The notes: generated by a model not told the origin, from the sequence alone. Positions 37,101 through 45,670 are shown, numbered from the stretch's first letter. The stretch is DNA of 64,000 nucleotides from JADJPG01 sp964491875 (GCA_964491875.1 CAZBIC010000014.1:94533-158532); one strand, 5' to 3'. Made by a program: numbers and translations.

Positions 37101-38584
37101 CGTGGGTCTGGGAACTGGACCGTCACGGCAACAGTCTCTGGCAAAAGGTTTACACCGGCAATGGCATGGGCTTCTTCAACAGCATCACCCGCATTCCGGG
37201 CGACGGGTATTTGATGGCGACCTCGGGCGACCTCGTCCTCACCCGGCTCAGCGATTCCGGCGAGGTTCGTTGGTGTCGTCGCTACTCGTTTCCGACCATT
37301 GTTCCCAACCGCTTCGCCATCGACGCGCGACGCGATACCAACGGTCAAACCCGCATCTACGTCACCGGCAACCTGACCTCCGCCGCCTACGGCTGGACCG
37401 CGCTGGTTCTCAGCCTGGACGACGCTGGCTCCGTACTCTGGGCGCACAGCCTCGGCACAGAAGGGACGACGGCGGGCATCGCCGTTCGCGCGACCCTCGA
37501 TGGCGGCGTGCTCGTGGCTGGCAAGTGCGACGCTGATCTGCTGCGGTGCAACGACACTGCCAATCCCATCTGCAACGACACCTCCCATAATGGCTTCGTC
37601 ACCAAACTTGATGCCAATGGCAACGCAATTTGGGGAACGATTTGTCCAGCAAACGTTCTCTACGACGTCGTGGAGACACCGGAAGGCGGCGCGCTCGCCG
37701 TCGGCGCAACACTCACGACCGTCTACGATCCCTATCGGGGCTGCTCGGCACACAAGTTCAAAGCCGATGGATCGCTAGACTGGCAGATGACCTACGCCGT
37801 CGACCTGGCCCGCAGCGAGGTCCCACCGACCGCCTTTCCGCTGGGCGACACGGATCTCGATGAAGCACGAACCATCACCGTCACGACCGGCGGTTACCTG
37901 CTCGGGGGATTCACCGGCGCCGATTCCGGACGTTATGACAAGAGCGGCGCGTGGTTGATACGCGTCCGCGAGAACGGCGAACCGCTGTGGTATTCGATGT
38001 GGGACGGACCCGAGCTCGAACACACGGCGCAAGTCGTCGACCGGGGCGACTCATTCCTCATGCTCGGCATTAGCGGATCATTCCTGCCGATGGGGACAGG
38101 TGGTACGAATGCGCTGTGGCTCAGCGCACTGCCGCATTCGGGACAGCTGCAGTTCAAGCCGTCGACCGGGGTGACCACCGACTATCGTCACCCGTTGCTG
38201 GATGGCTTCAGCGGCATCGGAATCATTGGCACGGTCTTCGCCAGCACCGCGACTTCACTTACCCCCACCTTGATTCCGCTCACCGTCAACACCTCGACTC
38301 TGAACATCGCCGCAAATGATACTTGGGCACCCGCCACGGAACTCGTCCAGACGCTCCACGACCCGGCCCCGGGACAATCAGGCCTCGCGACCGGCACCAG
38401 TGGAACCAACGTCGTCATTCGCTGGCCCGTCCTCGGCACTAGCGCAAGCGGCGTTGAAGCCGCAGACCGCGTCACCGGACCGTGGAATTCGATCACCAAC
38501 GTCATTCGCCGCAACGGAGATTCCTGGCAGGTCATCGAACCGCGCAACCGCCCCGAGCGTTACTACCGACTGAGACTGCAATAG
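34154..38584 (+). CDS. Secreted trypsin-like serine protease with long C-terminal region
   Basis: A 1476-residue exported protein. Signal peptide about 1-31. Residues ~45-370 form a trypsin-fold (S1) protease with the full triad: His96 in ILTCAHAL, Asp149 in GFDIALMRL, Ser305 in ASGDSGGPAF. A calcium-type repeat follows (DTDGDGTSDRDEHVQKTDPHD, about 374-394). The middle (400-950) is beta-rich and unrecognised. From ~960 to 1390 there are repeated motifs such as LDRHGNSLWQKVYTG, LSDSGEVRWCRRY and LDANGNAIWG, typical of a repeat-built beta-propeller. The last ~60 residues are the ...ERYYRLRLQ module shared with other secreted proteins here. It probably degrades or processes protein outside the cell. 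It ends 13 bases before the double hydrolase gene, a likely operon partner. Confidence 0.85.
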   Translation: MKPSRPIHQVVRTICTALFAITLLQVLPARAVVAPAPDRAFGTNVAGQNIIVQMQNEAGNPLLATVVYLGNSDPDAQFGSWTGTLISSNWILTCAHALQGTDGQGTGINVADLSWYSPSIPYEVDGHELIAEFIVHPNWRSNQYSAGFDIALMRLAHPITATHVYPRLPKNPFQAPTSVVFAGYGMSGDGDTGQTASPPFPTLQTGINTFDGYGGTLLRNGYNEPNLDHQNRSLNIALMDFDKLERRMFPCNAFETVALADFSSMGAENTNSSRVYDPCAANGQTTAPGVFATDYNDFLPASGDSGGPAFAWNYAPFPPANGYYLNGALTVVGVGSSVAYGNANFKSRYGDVATYTLVEPYLNWIYDEAEEVGNRDTDGDGTSDRDEHVQKTDPHDASSKPGGFLRVPSSLEWIYDYSVVQAFDAAVQDFEVLSVTEQPDGRSEVRFTLSAFNPSFITYREPSATIESVPEGFSLKTDFNDRLLRFASDLTPQATIPAENSAVVIVDAPASTAADEFLASAALFGITIDASEYPEFGTNVLVLDSTFAASRIRIDGFGYWISNSPPDIHSVRPGWLAIPGDDLPTNVITYLPPFLTAFEVVQIQTNTAGEIGLKPGTNDLNWLRWLRNASFSQKSIGLGDSAQPREIGSHLPPTQVLTNDSGDAIDIPENSPPFDGLFNNFEVDTGVSMNASVGLGKLDADVDVKIRDSKPSLRLKLMAHPQWTATLRANATATFPRTEREIFDSILPPGDPFRIPIGPFTVTLSLSGRMYHGAQGHAKAGTEITLSQQSDFTATYVIDGGQSDFDYTWDPQPLDLTSPQLNLTAAMGARLFAGVELGANISLKSAEIPLGSAEAGAYLEPYARLEVHPLTGPSWALYAGVDAGAYAKARLLLVPVLDKKYPILIEEKLVQGSSIAAAGTLSAAGGSPGTNAANVIGTDSRWSKFWPDIRSVGIGYTDRTGLGMVLNESGNAVVGAVGPQGTPWVWELDRHGNSLWQKVYTGNGMGFFNSITRIPGDGYLMATSGDLVLTRLSDSGEVRWCRRYSFPTIVPNRFAIDARRDTNGQTRIYVTGNLTSAAYGWTALVLSLDDAGSVLWAHSLGTEGTTAGIAVRATLDGGVLVAGKCDADLLRCNDTANPICNDTSHNGFVTKLDANGNAIWGTICPANVLYDVVETPEGGALAVGATLTTVYDPYRGCSAHKFKADGSLDWQMTYAVDLARSEVPPTAFPLGDTDLDEARTITVTTGGYLLGGFTGADSGRYDKSGAWLIRVRENGEPLWYSMWDGPELEHTAQVVDRGDSFLMLGISGSFLPMGTGGTNALWLSALPHSGQLQFKPSTGVTTDYRHPLLDGFSGIGIIGTVFASTATSLTPTLIPLTVNTSTLNIAANDTWAPATELVQTLHDPAPGQSGLATGTSGTNVVIRWPVLGTSASGVEAADRVTGPWNSITNVIRRNGDSWQVIEPRNRPERYYRLRLQ

Positions 38585-38597
38585 TTGCTTTCACTTC

Positions 38598-41036
38598 ATG
38601 AACTCGAACCCCATCCCCGCCTCCCGCTCCATCACAACCCTCGCGGGCCTGTGCGCATCCCTCATGATGCTCATGACATCCCTCGCGCAAGCCGCCGTCC
38701 CGATCTTCGTCACCCGCGAAGTGATCCCCAGCGTCACGGACCCGCAGATCACCACCACCAATTACAACCAGCCGCACATCGTCGTGCTGGCCACGAATGT
38801 TCCGCCGCTGGGCAAGCTGCTGCTTCACCTGCCGGGCACGAGTTCCCATCCCGAAGGCTCGCAGGACTGGCTGCGCACGGCGGCGGCGCACGGCTACCAC
38901 GCCATCGGGTTGAAGTATCAGAATGACGTCAGCATGGCCGCGCTTTGCACGGTGAACACGAACCTCGATTGTTACGAAGACGTCGCCGAAGAAACCGTGA
39001 CCGGCTTGTTCTACCCAGACGCCATGCCGGATGCGCCGAAGCAAGTGTTCCGCGCAGACTCGATTGAAAACCGCGTGCAGAAGCTGCTCGCCGGACTGGC
39101 TGCGCTCGCGCCGGCTTCGGAGAACTGGGGCCAGTTCCTCAACGCCACCGGCGGCGTCCGCTGGAGCCTCGTCGCGGTGTCCGGCCATTCGCAGGGCGGC
39201 AGTTGCGCGCTCTTCATCGCGAAGTCCCGAAGCGTGGACCGCGCCGTGTTGTTCGCCACGATGGACTGGATTCGCTTTCCGACCAATCGCCAGCCCGCGT
39301 GGTTCGCCAGCCCGGGCTTAACGCCGGCGGAGCGCATCTACGGCTTCACACATCACGAGGACAACCTCGAAGAATCTGGCTTCTGGCAGCAGGAACCGAT
39401 CTGGGCGGACATCGGGCTCGCGACCTTCGGCCTGATTACCTTCATCGAATCGAACGCGCCACCGTACGGTGGTTCGCATCAGCTCACCTCGAACGTCCGC
39501 CCCGGCGCGACGAACGACAACGGCTCGCTCAAGTATCACATCTCCGTCATCGCCGACGAAGCCTTGCCGCGCCTGCCTAACGGCCTCGTCGCCTGGCTGC
39601 CCGCGTGGAGCTACATGCTGACCAATGTCGCAACTGCGCCATCGCAGATCCCGCTCGTGCTTTCGACGAACGCCACCGGCGGCCAACAAGTCACCTGGAC
39701 TGGCAATGCCGCCTACTCCTCGCAGCTTGAACACAGTCGGGACCTCGTGGAATGGGCGCGTCTCGATCTGCCGACGCCCGAGGTCAACGCCATCATGTCC
39801 TTGGAGATTCCGCCTTACCTGCTCGATGACGGTGAACGTTTCTTCCGGCTCATACGGACGCCGCTCGTCACCTCGCCGATTTCCACCACTCCTGGCTTTT
39901 ATACGAACATGACGTTTGTCCATGGCGGCATCACGCGGAAATACTTCCTGAAAGTTCCCGCCGGCTGGAACGCCTCCACCAACTGGCCGCTCGTGCTGCT
40001 GTTGCCTGGCCACGGACAATCCATTGCGGAGTTCGCCTCCGCTCAGCAGGAAATTCTGCGCCTTGCGGACGCGAACGGCTGGATCATCGCCTTCGCCGAG
40101 GCCACGGCGGGCATCAAGTCTCACAAATGGTTCTGCTACGAGAATCCAAACCTCACCCAGCCTTACATTGACGATGCCGCGTTCCTGCTCGCATTGGTGG
40201 ATGAGTTCAACGCCTCTGCACTGAACGTCAACCGCAGCCGCATTTACCTCGGCGGCTTTTCCAACGGCGGATCGATGGTCCACTACATGGCCAGCCGCCC
40301 GAATCATCCATTCGCCGCCTTTGCCATCATGGAGAGCGGCACCGCTCCGCTCGCCGATTACAAGGAGCCCTACAACCGCCTCGATCCCGAGTCCGGCACC
40401 AATGTCTTCGCCAACATCCCGCTACCATGGCAGCCGCGCCCGGTGATCATCATGAACATGGTCACCAGCGTTCCCTGGGTGCATGAAGGGCGCGGCATCA
40501 TCCGCGGCTCCCGCCACAACGTCGCGCGCTGGACTCAAGCCAACGGTTTCGGCGGGCCGGTGATAAACAATCTCCTCGGCATCATCGAGCCGCCCCCGGC
40601 GCTCTTCAGCACCAACACGACCTGGAACGCCACCGGCAACGACCGCTCGCGCGTCGCCTACGAGGACATCCGGCCCGACCACAATTGGCCGACGAACCTC
40701 CTGCTCAATGGCTGGTCCACGAACACCGCACTTCGCTTCCCCTACGCCGCGCTTTCCGAAAACGGCGTCATCGACCAGCGATTGCCGCAATGGATCCGCG
40801 CCCGGTATCCGCATACGCTCTCGCCCGATCCCGCCGTGCCAGGCGGCTTTATACGCGTGGACTCCGGAACGATGTCCGTCGAGATTTGGCGGGATCGGCC
40901 GTTGAACCCTCGGGACGAAGTGATCTTCATCACCTTGAGCGATGGAGGCCATCAATGGCCCAACTCCGACGACCAGCTTCCCTTCAACGCCAACATCGAG
41001 GTCCTGAAGTTCTTCGAAGCCCACCAGCTTCCGTAA
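38598..41036 (+). CDS. Secreted protein with two alpha/beta-hydrolase domains
   Basis: An 812-residue exported protein; signal peptide about 1-32. The first hydrolase domain (about 60-340) has the nucleophile elbow GHSQGG (Ser198). Residues ~350-420 are a copy of the shared beta module (LEHSRDLVEWARLDL...ERFFRLIR). The second domain (about 430-812) has the elbow GGFSNGGS (Ser555), LLLPGHGQSIAEF as the likely oxyanion region and a late SDGGHQWPN with the probable catalytic His; this resembles PHB-depolymerase/feruloyl-esterase-like (LpqC/Dienelactone) proteins. Likely an extracellular esterase of polymers or carbohydrates. Having two hydrolase units joined by this module is unusual. Only 13 bases separate it from the protease gene, which suggests co-expression. 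Confidence 0.82.
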   Translation: MNSNPIPASRSITTLAGLCASLMMLMTSLAQAAVPIFVTREVIPSVTDPQITTTNYNQPHIVVLATNVPPLGKLLLHLPGTSSHPEGSQDWLRTAAAHGYHAIGLKYQNDVSMAALCTVNTNLDCYEDVAEETVTGLFYPDAMPDAPKQVFRADSIENRVQKLLAGLAALAPASENWGQFLNATGGVRWSLVAVSGHSQGGSCALFIAKSRSVDRAVLFATMDWIRFPTNRQPAWFASPGLTPAERIYGFTHHEDNLEESGFWQQEPIWADIGLATFGLITFIESNAPPYGGSHQLTSNVRPGATNDNGSLKYHISVIADEALPRLPNGLVAWLPAWSYMLTNVATAPSQIPLVLSTNATGGQQVTWTGNAAYSSQLEHSRDLVEWARLDLPTPEVNAIMSLEIPPYLLDDGERFFRLIRTPLVTSPISTTPGFYTNMTFVHGGITRKYFLKVPAGWNASTNWPLVLLLPGHGQSIAEFASAQQEILRLADANGWIIAFAEATAGIKSHKWFCYENPNLTQPYIDDAAFLLALVDEFNASALNVNRSRIYLGGFSNGGSMVHYMASRPNHPFAAFAIMESGTAPLADYKEPYNRLDPESGTNVFANIPLPWQPRPVIIMNMVTSVPWVHEGRGIIRGSRHNVARWTQANGFGGPVINNLLGIIEPPPALFSTNTTWNATGNDRSRVAYEDIRPDHNWPTNLLLNGWSTNTALRFPYAALSENGVIDQRLPQWIRARYPHTLSPDPAVPGGFIRVDSGTMSVEIWRDRPLNPRDEVIFITLSDGGHQWPNSDDQLPFNANIEVLKFFEAHQLP

Positions 41037-41085
41037 CGAGCTTGTTGGAGCAAATCGGCTGCCCTGGACGCGACACTGCGAATTG

Positions 41086-41093
41086 ATACGTAT
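41086..41093. promoter_or_regulatory. ATACGTAT palindrome upstream of the propeller gene
   Basis: An AT-rich 8-base palindrome in TTGATACGTATAGG, 52 bases before the propeller ATG. The same octamer occurs at 44299-44306, overlapping the ATG of the halogenase-like gene in the same cassette. In such GC-rich DNA this may be a shared operator, but two short copies are weak evidence. Confidence 0.25.
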
Positions 41094-41144
41094 AGGTAGT
41101 ATTTGTTTGCCACTACAGCCATGCGCGGCTAATTTGCCGGTGCA

Positions 41145-42317
41145 ATGCGCCCAAGAATACTGGCCATGCCGGTTTGCCTCGCAGCTCGTCAGCTCGCGCT
41201 GAAGCTGTGCTTCGGCACTATTCTCGTTGCCTTTCTCATTCCCCTCGCCGCCACGGCGGGTTCTCCGAGCTGGCCGATGTTCCGTGGAGGCCCGCAGCTG
41301 CTGGGTGTCGCCGGCGGAAATTTGGAGAAGGAGCTGACACTGCTCTGGTCCTACAAGACCGGCGGTCCCACGCGCTCGTCAGCCGCCGTCGTCGGAGGAA
41401 AGGTGTTCATCGGCTCCGGCGATCAACATGTTCACGCCATCGAGCTCGCCACGGGCAAGAAGCTGTGGACCTTCAAGACCGAGGGCGAAATCGAGGCGTC
41501 GCCGCTGGTGCTGGACGGCAAGGTTTTCGCCGGCGGCGCAGACGCGTGGTTCTACGCGCTGGAAGCGGACTCCGGCAAACTCGCGTGGAAGTATCAGACC
41601 GGCGACAAGATTCTCAGCTCGGCTAATTACCTCAAGTCTCCGAAGGGCGACGCGACGTGGATCGTCTTCGGCAGCTACGACAACCGGCTCTATTGCCTCG
41701 ACGCCGCGACGGGCAAGAGCAACTGGGTTTACGAGACCGGCAATTACATCAACGGCTCGCCTGCGGTAGCAAACGGCCAGACGGTGTTCGGCGGCTGCGA
41801 CGCCATCCTGCACGTCCTCAATCTCGCCGATGGCACGAAGGTGAAAGAGATCGAGGCTGGTGCTTACATCGCGGCCAGCGTGGCGCTCGAAGGCGGCAAG
41901 GCTTACTTCGGCCACTACGAGAATGAGTTCCTGTGCATCGATCTTGCGAAGGGCACGAACCAGTGGAACTACAAGGATCGCGGCTTCCCTTACTTCAGTT
42001 CGCCGGCGGTCACCGGCGACCGCGTCGTCTTCGGCGGACGCGACAAGCGGCTGCATTGCGTGGAGAAGGCGACGGGCAAATCCGTCTGGGTTTTCGGCAC
42101 GCGCGGCAAGGTGGACAGCTCGCCCGTCGTGGTCGGCGACAAGGTCGTGGTCGGCTCCGATGACGGACGACTCTACATCGTCTCGCTCAAGGACGGCTCG
42201 GAGCTGTGGAGTTACGAGATTGGTCAACCCGTCGGCAGTTCACCCGCCGTGGTCGAAGGCAAGGTGATCGTCGGGAGCGAGGATGGCAGCGTGTATTGTT
42301 TTGGAGCGAAGAAGTAA
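41145..42317 (+). CDS. PQQ-type beta-propeller repeat protein
   Basis: A 390-residue exported protein with a hydrophobic signal segment (about 15-37). The rest is about seven or eight repeats of the PQQ-propeller type: each has a GK-V-(F/Y)-G-s-D strand, an (L/I)DxATGKxxW turn and a SSPAVVxGKV strand. Examples are HAIELATGKKLWTFKT, CLDAATGKSNWVYET and SLKDGSELWSYEIGQ. This architecture occurs in BamB and in many uncharacterised PQQ-repeat proteins; cofactor-binding residues of PQQ dehydrogenases are absent, so it is likely a structural or interaction scaffold in the periplasm. It lies 12 bases before the radical SAM gene and starts the plus-strand cassette; an ATG at 41166 is an alternative start. 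Confidence 0.88.
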   Translation: MRPRILAMPVCLAARQLALKLCFGTILVAFLIPLAATAGSPSWPMFRGGPQLLGVAGGNLEKELTLLWSYKTGGPTRSSAAVVGGKVFIGSGDQHVHAIELATGKKLWTFKTEGEIEASPLVLDGKVFAGGADAWFYALEADSGKLAWKYQTGDKILSSANYLKSPKGDATWIVFGSYDNRLYCLDAATGKSNWVYETGNYINGSPAVANGQTVFGGCDAILHVLNLADGTKVKEIEAGAYIAASVALEGGKAYFGHYENEFLCIDLAKGTNQWNYKDRGFPYFSSPAVTGDRVVFGGRDKRLHCVEKATGKSVWVFGTRGKVDSSPVVVGDKVVVGSDDGRLYIVSLKDGSELWSYEIGQPVGSSPAVVEGKVIVGSEDGSVYCFGAKK

Positions 42318-42329
42318 TCGAACTCAACC

Positions 42330-43679
42330 ATGAGCACTACCACTCTACCAACACCGCCCGCGCCCACCGCACCGCCGCTCCAGAAGGAAACCACCGCCGG
42401 GAATTACTTCGTCGCGAACTACCCGCCGTTCGCCTACTGGAAGCAGGAGCGCGTCGGTGAGTTGCAGGCAGCGCTCGAATCCGCGCCTGCACCCAGCGTG
42501 GACCTCGGGCTCTACACGCACATTCCGTTTTGCCGGAAGCGCTGCCATTTCTGCTACTTCAAGGTCTATACCGACAAGGACTCCTCGCAGATTCGTAGCT
42601 ACCTCGACGCCTTGCTGAAGGACCTCGCCGCCTACGCGAACAAGCCGCTCATCAAAGGACGCAAGCCGCGCTTCATCTACTTCGGCGGTGGCACGCCCAG
42701 CTACCTTTCGCCCGACCAGTTGAAGTTCCTCACCGACGGCATGAAGCGCCTGCTACCGTGGGATGCGGCGGAGGAAGTCACGTTCGAAGCCGAACCCGGC
42801 ACGCTCACCGACCACAAGCTCAAGGCGATTCGCGATCTCGGCGTCACGCGGCTGAGCCTCGGCATCGAGCACTTCGACGATCATATCCTCGAAATCAATG
42901 GGCGCGCGCATCGCTCCAAGGAAGTCGCCCGCGCCTACGCCTACGCCCGCGAGATTGGCTTCCCGCAAATCAACATCGATCTCATCGCCGGCATGGTCGA
43001 GGAGACCGAGGACAAGTGGAAGGAAGCTGTCGCGAAAGCCATCGAGCTCCGGCCGGACTCGCTCACGATTTACCAGATGGAAGTGCCCTACAACACGGGC
43101 ATCTACCAGCAAATGAAGGCGCAGGGCAAACTCGTCGCGCCTGTGGCGGATTGGGAGACGAAGCGCCGCTGGGTGAACTACGCCTACAGCGAGTTCGAGA
43201 AGATCGGTTACACCGTTACGAGCACGACCACGGTGGTGAAGGATCCGGCGAAGGTGAAGTTCACCTATCGCGAGGGACTCTTCTCCGGCGCGGACATCCT
43301 ATCCATCGGCGTCGCCAGCTTCGGACATCTCCACGGCGTCCATTACCAGAACCATCACGAGTTCGATCCCTACGTCGAGCGCGTGACCCGCGGCGAGTTC
43401 CCGACCTTCCGCGCCTACACACCGAGCCACGAAGAGCGCTACATCCGCGAGTTCATCCTCCAGCTCAAGCTCGGCCAAGTCAGCCGCGCGAAGTTCGAAC
43501 AGAAGTTCGGCGCCGATCCGCTGATGCAATTCGCCGCGCCCATTCAGCGCCTGGCGGACTGGGGTTTCCTCGCGGTGAACGGCGACGCCATCACCATCAA
43601 TCGCGACGGCTTGCTGCAAATCGACAAACTGCTGCAGGAGTTCTTCCTGCCGGAGCATCGCGGGACTCGTTACGCCTGA
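42330..43679 (+). CDS. HemN/HemW-like radical SAM protein
   Basis: A 449-residue cytoplasmic radical SAM enzyme. The cluster motif is CRKRCHFC (Cys68, Cys72, Cys75), within HIPFCRKRCHFCYFKVYTDK. The SAM-contact stretch reads FGGGTPSYLS, followed by FEAEPGTLTDHKLKAIRDLG, SLGIEHF and INIDLIAGMVEETEDKW, all typical of the coproporphyrinogen III oxidase/HemW class. The C-terminal ~130 residues fit a HemN_C-type region. The fourth Cys of HemN (CxxxCxxCxC) is absent, so it is not a genuine HemN, and no porphyrin genes are nearby; HemW-like haem handling or another radical reaction is possible. Its stop is 1 base before the chorismate-lyase-like ATG, so the two are tightly coupled. The family call is firm, the reaction is not. 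Confidence 0.85.
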   Translation: MSTTTLPTPPAPTAPPLQKETTAGNYFVANYPPFAYWKQERVGELQAALESAPAPSVDLGLYTHIPFCRKRCHFCYFKVYTDKDSSQIRSYLDALLKDLAAYANKPLIKGRKPRFIYFGGGTPSYLSPDQLKFLTDGMKRLLPWDAAEEVTFEAEPGTLTDHKLKAIRDLGVTRLSLGIEHFDDHILEINGRAHRSKEVARAYAYAREIGFPQINIDLIAGMVEETEDKWKEAVAKAIELRPDSLTIYQMEVPYNTGIYQQMKAQGKLVAPVADWETKRRWVNYAYSEFEKIGYTVTSTTTVVKDPAKVKFTYREGLFSGADILSIGVASFGHLHGVHYQNHHEFDPYVERVTRGEFPTFRAYTPSHEERYIREFILQLKLGQVSRAKFEQKFGADPLMQFAAPIQRLADWGFLAVNGDAITINRDGLLQIDKLLQEFFLPEHRGTRYA

Positions 43680-43680
43680 C

Positions 43681-44250
43681 ATGAACAGCGCCATTCCAGA
43701 TTCCGCTCCAGCCAGCAGCCAGTCGATCGCGTATCCACTCGACGAATTCTACGCGCGCAGCAGGCTGAATCTCCCACCGCTCGACCAAATCGACGGCGAG
43801 GCGATGCCAGAGCCTTACAAGTCGCTCCTCGTTCACGAGCGCGACATGACCTCGACGCTGGAGAACTTCCACAAGGCAGGCATTCATCTGCGGCTTGTCA
43901 GCCGCCGGCAGCAGGGTGACGAATACTTTCGCGAAGTCGTGCTCGTGCTCGACGGCAGTGAGAAGCCGGTGGAGTTCGGCGCGATTCGAATCAACCTCGC
44001 TTTGTTCCCGCCGGCTGCTCGTGCCGCCATCCTCGAGGAACGATATCCGCTCGGACATCTGCTGAAGGATTTTGCCATCGGCTACCAAAGCCGGCCCAAG
44101 GCTTTCTTGCGTCTCGCGTCCGACAAGACCATCAATGAATTCCTCAAGCTGACCGGCGCGCACCGACTCTACGGCCGCCGCAACACGCTCCTGAATCCCG
44201 CCGGCGAGGCGCTGGCCGACATCGTCGAGATTCTGCCGCCGGCCTCCTGA
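43681..44250 (+). CDS. Chorismate lyase (UbiC)-like protein
   Basis: A 189-residue protein that I align by eye with chorismate pyruvate-lyase. Matching segments: EYFREVVLVLDG (UbiC YWLREILL), YPLGHLLKDF (TPLGRYLF), LYGRRNTLLNPAG (LWGRRSRLRLSG) and IVEILPPAS (ELFLPAS). The residues of Escherichia coli UbiC that bind the product, Arg76, Leu114 and Glu155, correspond to Arg84, Leu124 and Glu183. If active it splits chorismate to 4-hydroxybenzoate and pyruvate. The N-terminal ~40 residues differ from UbiC. There is no ubiA or other ubiquinone gene close by. It sits 1 base after the radical SAM gene and 54 bases before the halogenase-like flavoenzyme. Fold and residues support the call; activity is inferred. 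Confidence 0.72.
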   Translation: MNSAIPDSAPASSQSIAYPLDEFYARSRLNLPPLDQIDGEAMPEPYKSLLVHERDMTSTLENFHKAGIHLRLVSRRQQGDEYFREVVLVLDGSEKPVEFGAIRINLALFPPAARAAILEERYPLGHLLKDFAIGYQSRPKAFLRLASDKTINEFLKLTGAHRLYGRRNTLLNPAGEALADIVEILPPAS

Positions 44251-44304
44251 GCATTTGACTTTGCCATCTCTCGCATAGATTAACCTCCAATTGAACGTAT
44301 ACGT

Positions 44305-45588
44305 ATGAAAACGACCCAGCAGGTTGACGTGTTAATCATCGGGGCCGGTCCATCCGGTTGCTCCGCCGCCGCGATGCTCGCGGAACAAGGCCATCGCGTG
44401 CTGGTGGTCGAGCGGGAAAAATTTCCGCGCTATCACATCGGCGAATCGCTGATTCCGTTCACCTACGGTCCGCTGGAGCGCCTCGGATTGATTCCGCGCA
44501 TGAAGGAAAGCCACTTCACGAAGAAATTCAGTGTTCAGTTCGTGGCCCAAAACGGCAAGGCGTCCCAGCCGTTCTACTTCTTCAACCGCTACGACCGCGA
44601 TACCGTTGCCCAGAGCTGGCAGATTCTCCGCAGCGAATTCGACCTCATGCTGATGCACCACGCCCGCGAGAAGGGCGCGAACGTTGAGGAAGAAATGACC
44701 GTCACCTCCCTGATCAAGGAAGAGGGACGCGTCGTGGGCGTGGCTGGGAAGCGCAAGGATGGAACGCCGTTCGAATACCGCGCGACGATCACTCTCGACT
44801 GCACGGGCAAGGAAAGCTTCGCCGCGGTTCGCGAGGGATGGCGCCTGCGCGACCCGTATCTCAACAAGGTGGCGGTGTGGACCTACTACAAAGGTTCGAA
44901 GCGCGACGCCGGCATCGATGAAGGCCAGACCACGGTGGCGATGATTCCCGAGAAGGGCTGGTTCTGGCACATCCCGCAACACGACGACATGGTGAGCGTC
45001 GGCGTGGTGGCCGAGGGCAAGTATCTCACGCGCGGCGGAGTGAAGGATCTGAAAGCAATCTTCCACCGCGAAGTGGAGGAGAATCTCTGGATCAAGGATC
45101 GTCTCTCCACCGGGCAGCAGGTCGGTGAATACTACATCACCAGCGAATACACCCATCATTCGAAGCATTGCTACCGGGACGGACTGTTGCTCGTCGGAGA
45201 CGCCTTCTGCTTCCTCGATCCCGTCTTCAGCAGCGGACTGATGCTCGCGCTGAAGAGTGGCGTAATGGCAGCCGACGCCGTTCACGATGCGCTCGCCGCC
45301 AAGGATATTTCTCCCTCGCGCTTCGAAGCCTACGGGCGCGGCCTGCGCGACGGCATCGAGAACATGCGCAAGCTGGTCTACGCCTTTTACGACCCAGAAT
45401 TCTCCTTCAAGAAGGTCATCGACAAATATCCCGACATGGCCGGCGACATCACCGACTGCCTGAGCGGCGATGTAAACAAGGACTTCACCCGCCTGTGGAA
45501 TGCCATCGAGGAGTTCGCCCCGTTGCCGCAGAATCTGCCCGTCGGCGCGCCGCTCGCGTCCGCCTCGGCGGAGCTGCAGCCCGCGTGA
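44305..45588 (+). CDS. FAD-dependent oxidoreductase, flavin-dependent halogenase-like
   Basis: A 427-residue flavoprotein of the tryptophan-halogenase/PHBH-like superfamily. Seen: dinucleotide motif GAGPSG (13-18) after VDVLIIGAG; FPRYHIGESLIP (40-51), where halogenases have GESxxP; Lys73-Lys74 in HFTKKFSVQFV, where phenolic halogenases keep the lysine that handles the hypohalous species; the WxWxIP motif WFWHIP (219-224), which distinguishes halogenases from monooxygenases; and GDAFCFLDPVFSSG, the second FAD motif. Many such proteins in bacteria are not proven halogenases, and a hydroxylase or reductase role remains possible. The neighbour would supply a phenol, 4-hydroxybenzoate, a plausible substrate. 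A flavin reductase, usually needed, is not in the window. The start is the ATG at 44305; ATACGTAT overlaps it. Confidence 0.78.
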   Translation: MKTTQQVDVLIIGAGPSGCSAAAMLAEQGHRVLVVEREKFPRYHIGESLIPFTYGPLERLGLIPRMKESHFTKKFSVQFVAQNGKASQPFYFFNRYDRDTVAQSWQILRSEFDLMLMHHAREKGANVEEEMTVTSLIKEEGRVVGVAGKRKDGTPFEYRATITLDCTGKESFAAVREGWRLRDPYLNKVAVWTYYKGSKRDAGIDEGQTTVAMIPEKGWFWHIPQHDDMVSVGVVAEGKYLTRGGVKDLKAIFHREVEENLWIKDRLSTGQQVGEYYITSEYTHHSKHCYRDGLLLVGDAFCFLDPVFSSGLMLALKSGVMAADAVHDALAAKDISPSRFEAYGRGLRDGIENMRKLVYAFYDPEFSFKKVIDKYPDMAGDITDCLSGDVNKDFTRLWNAIEEFAPLPQNLPVGAPLASASAELQPA

Positions 45589-45670
45589 TCGTCGAGCGAA
45601 GCTGAGTGAACGCAGCGCAGAGGACTTTACGATTGGAGCGACACGCGCTAGTCATCTGGCAACGCGCGAG

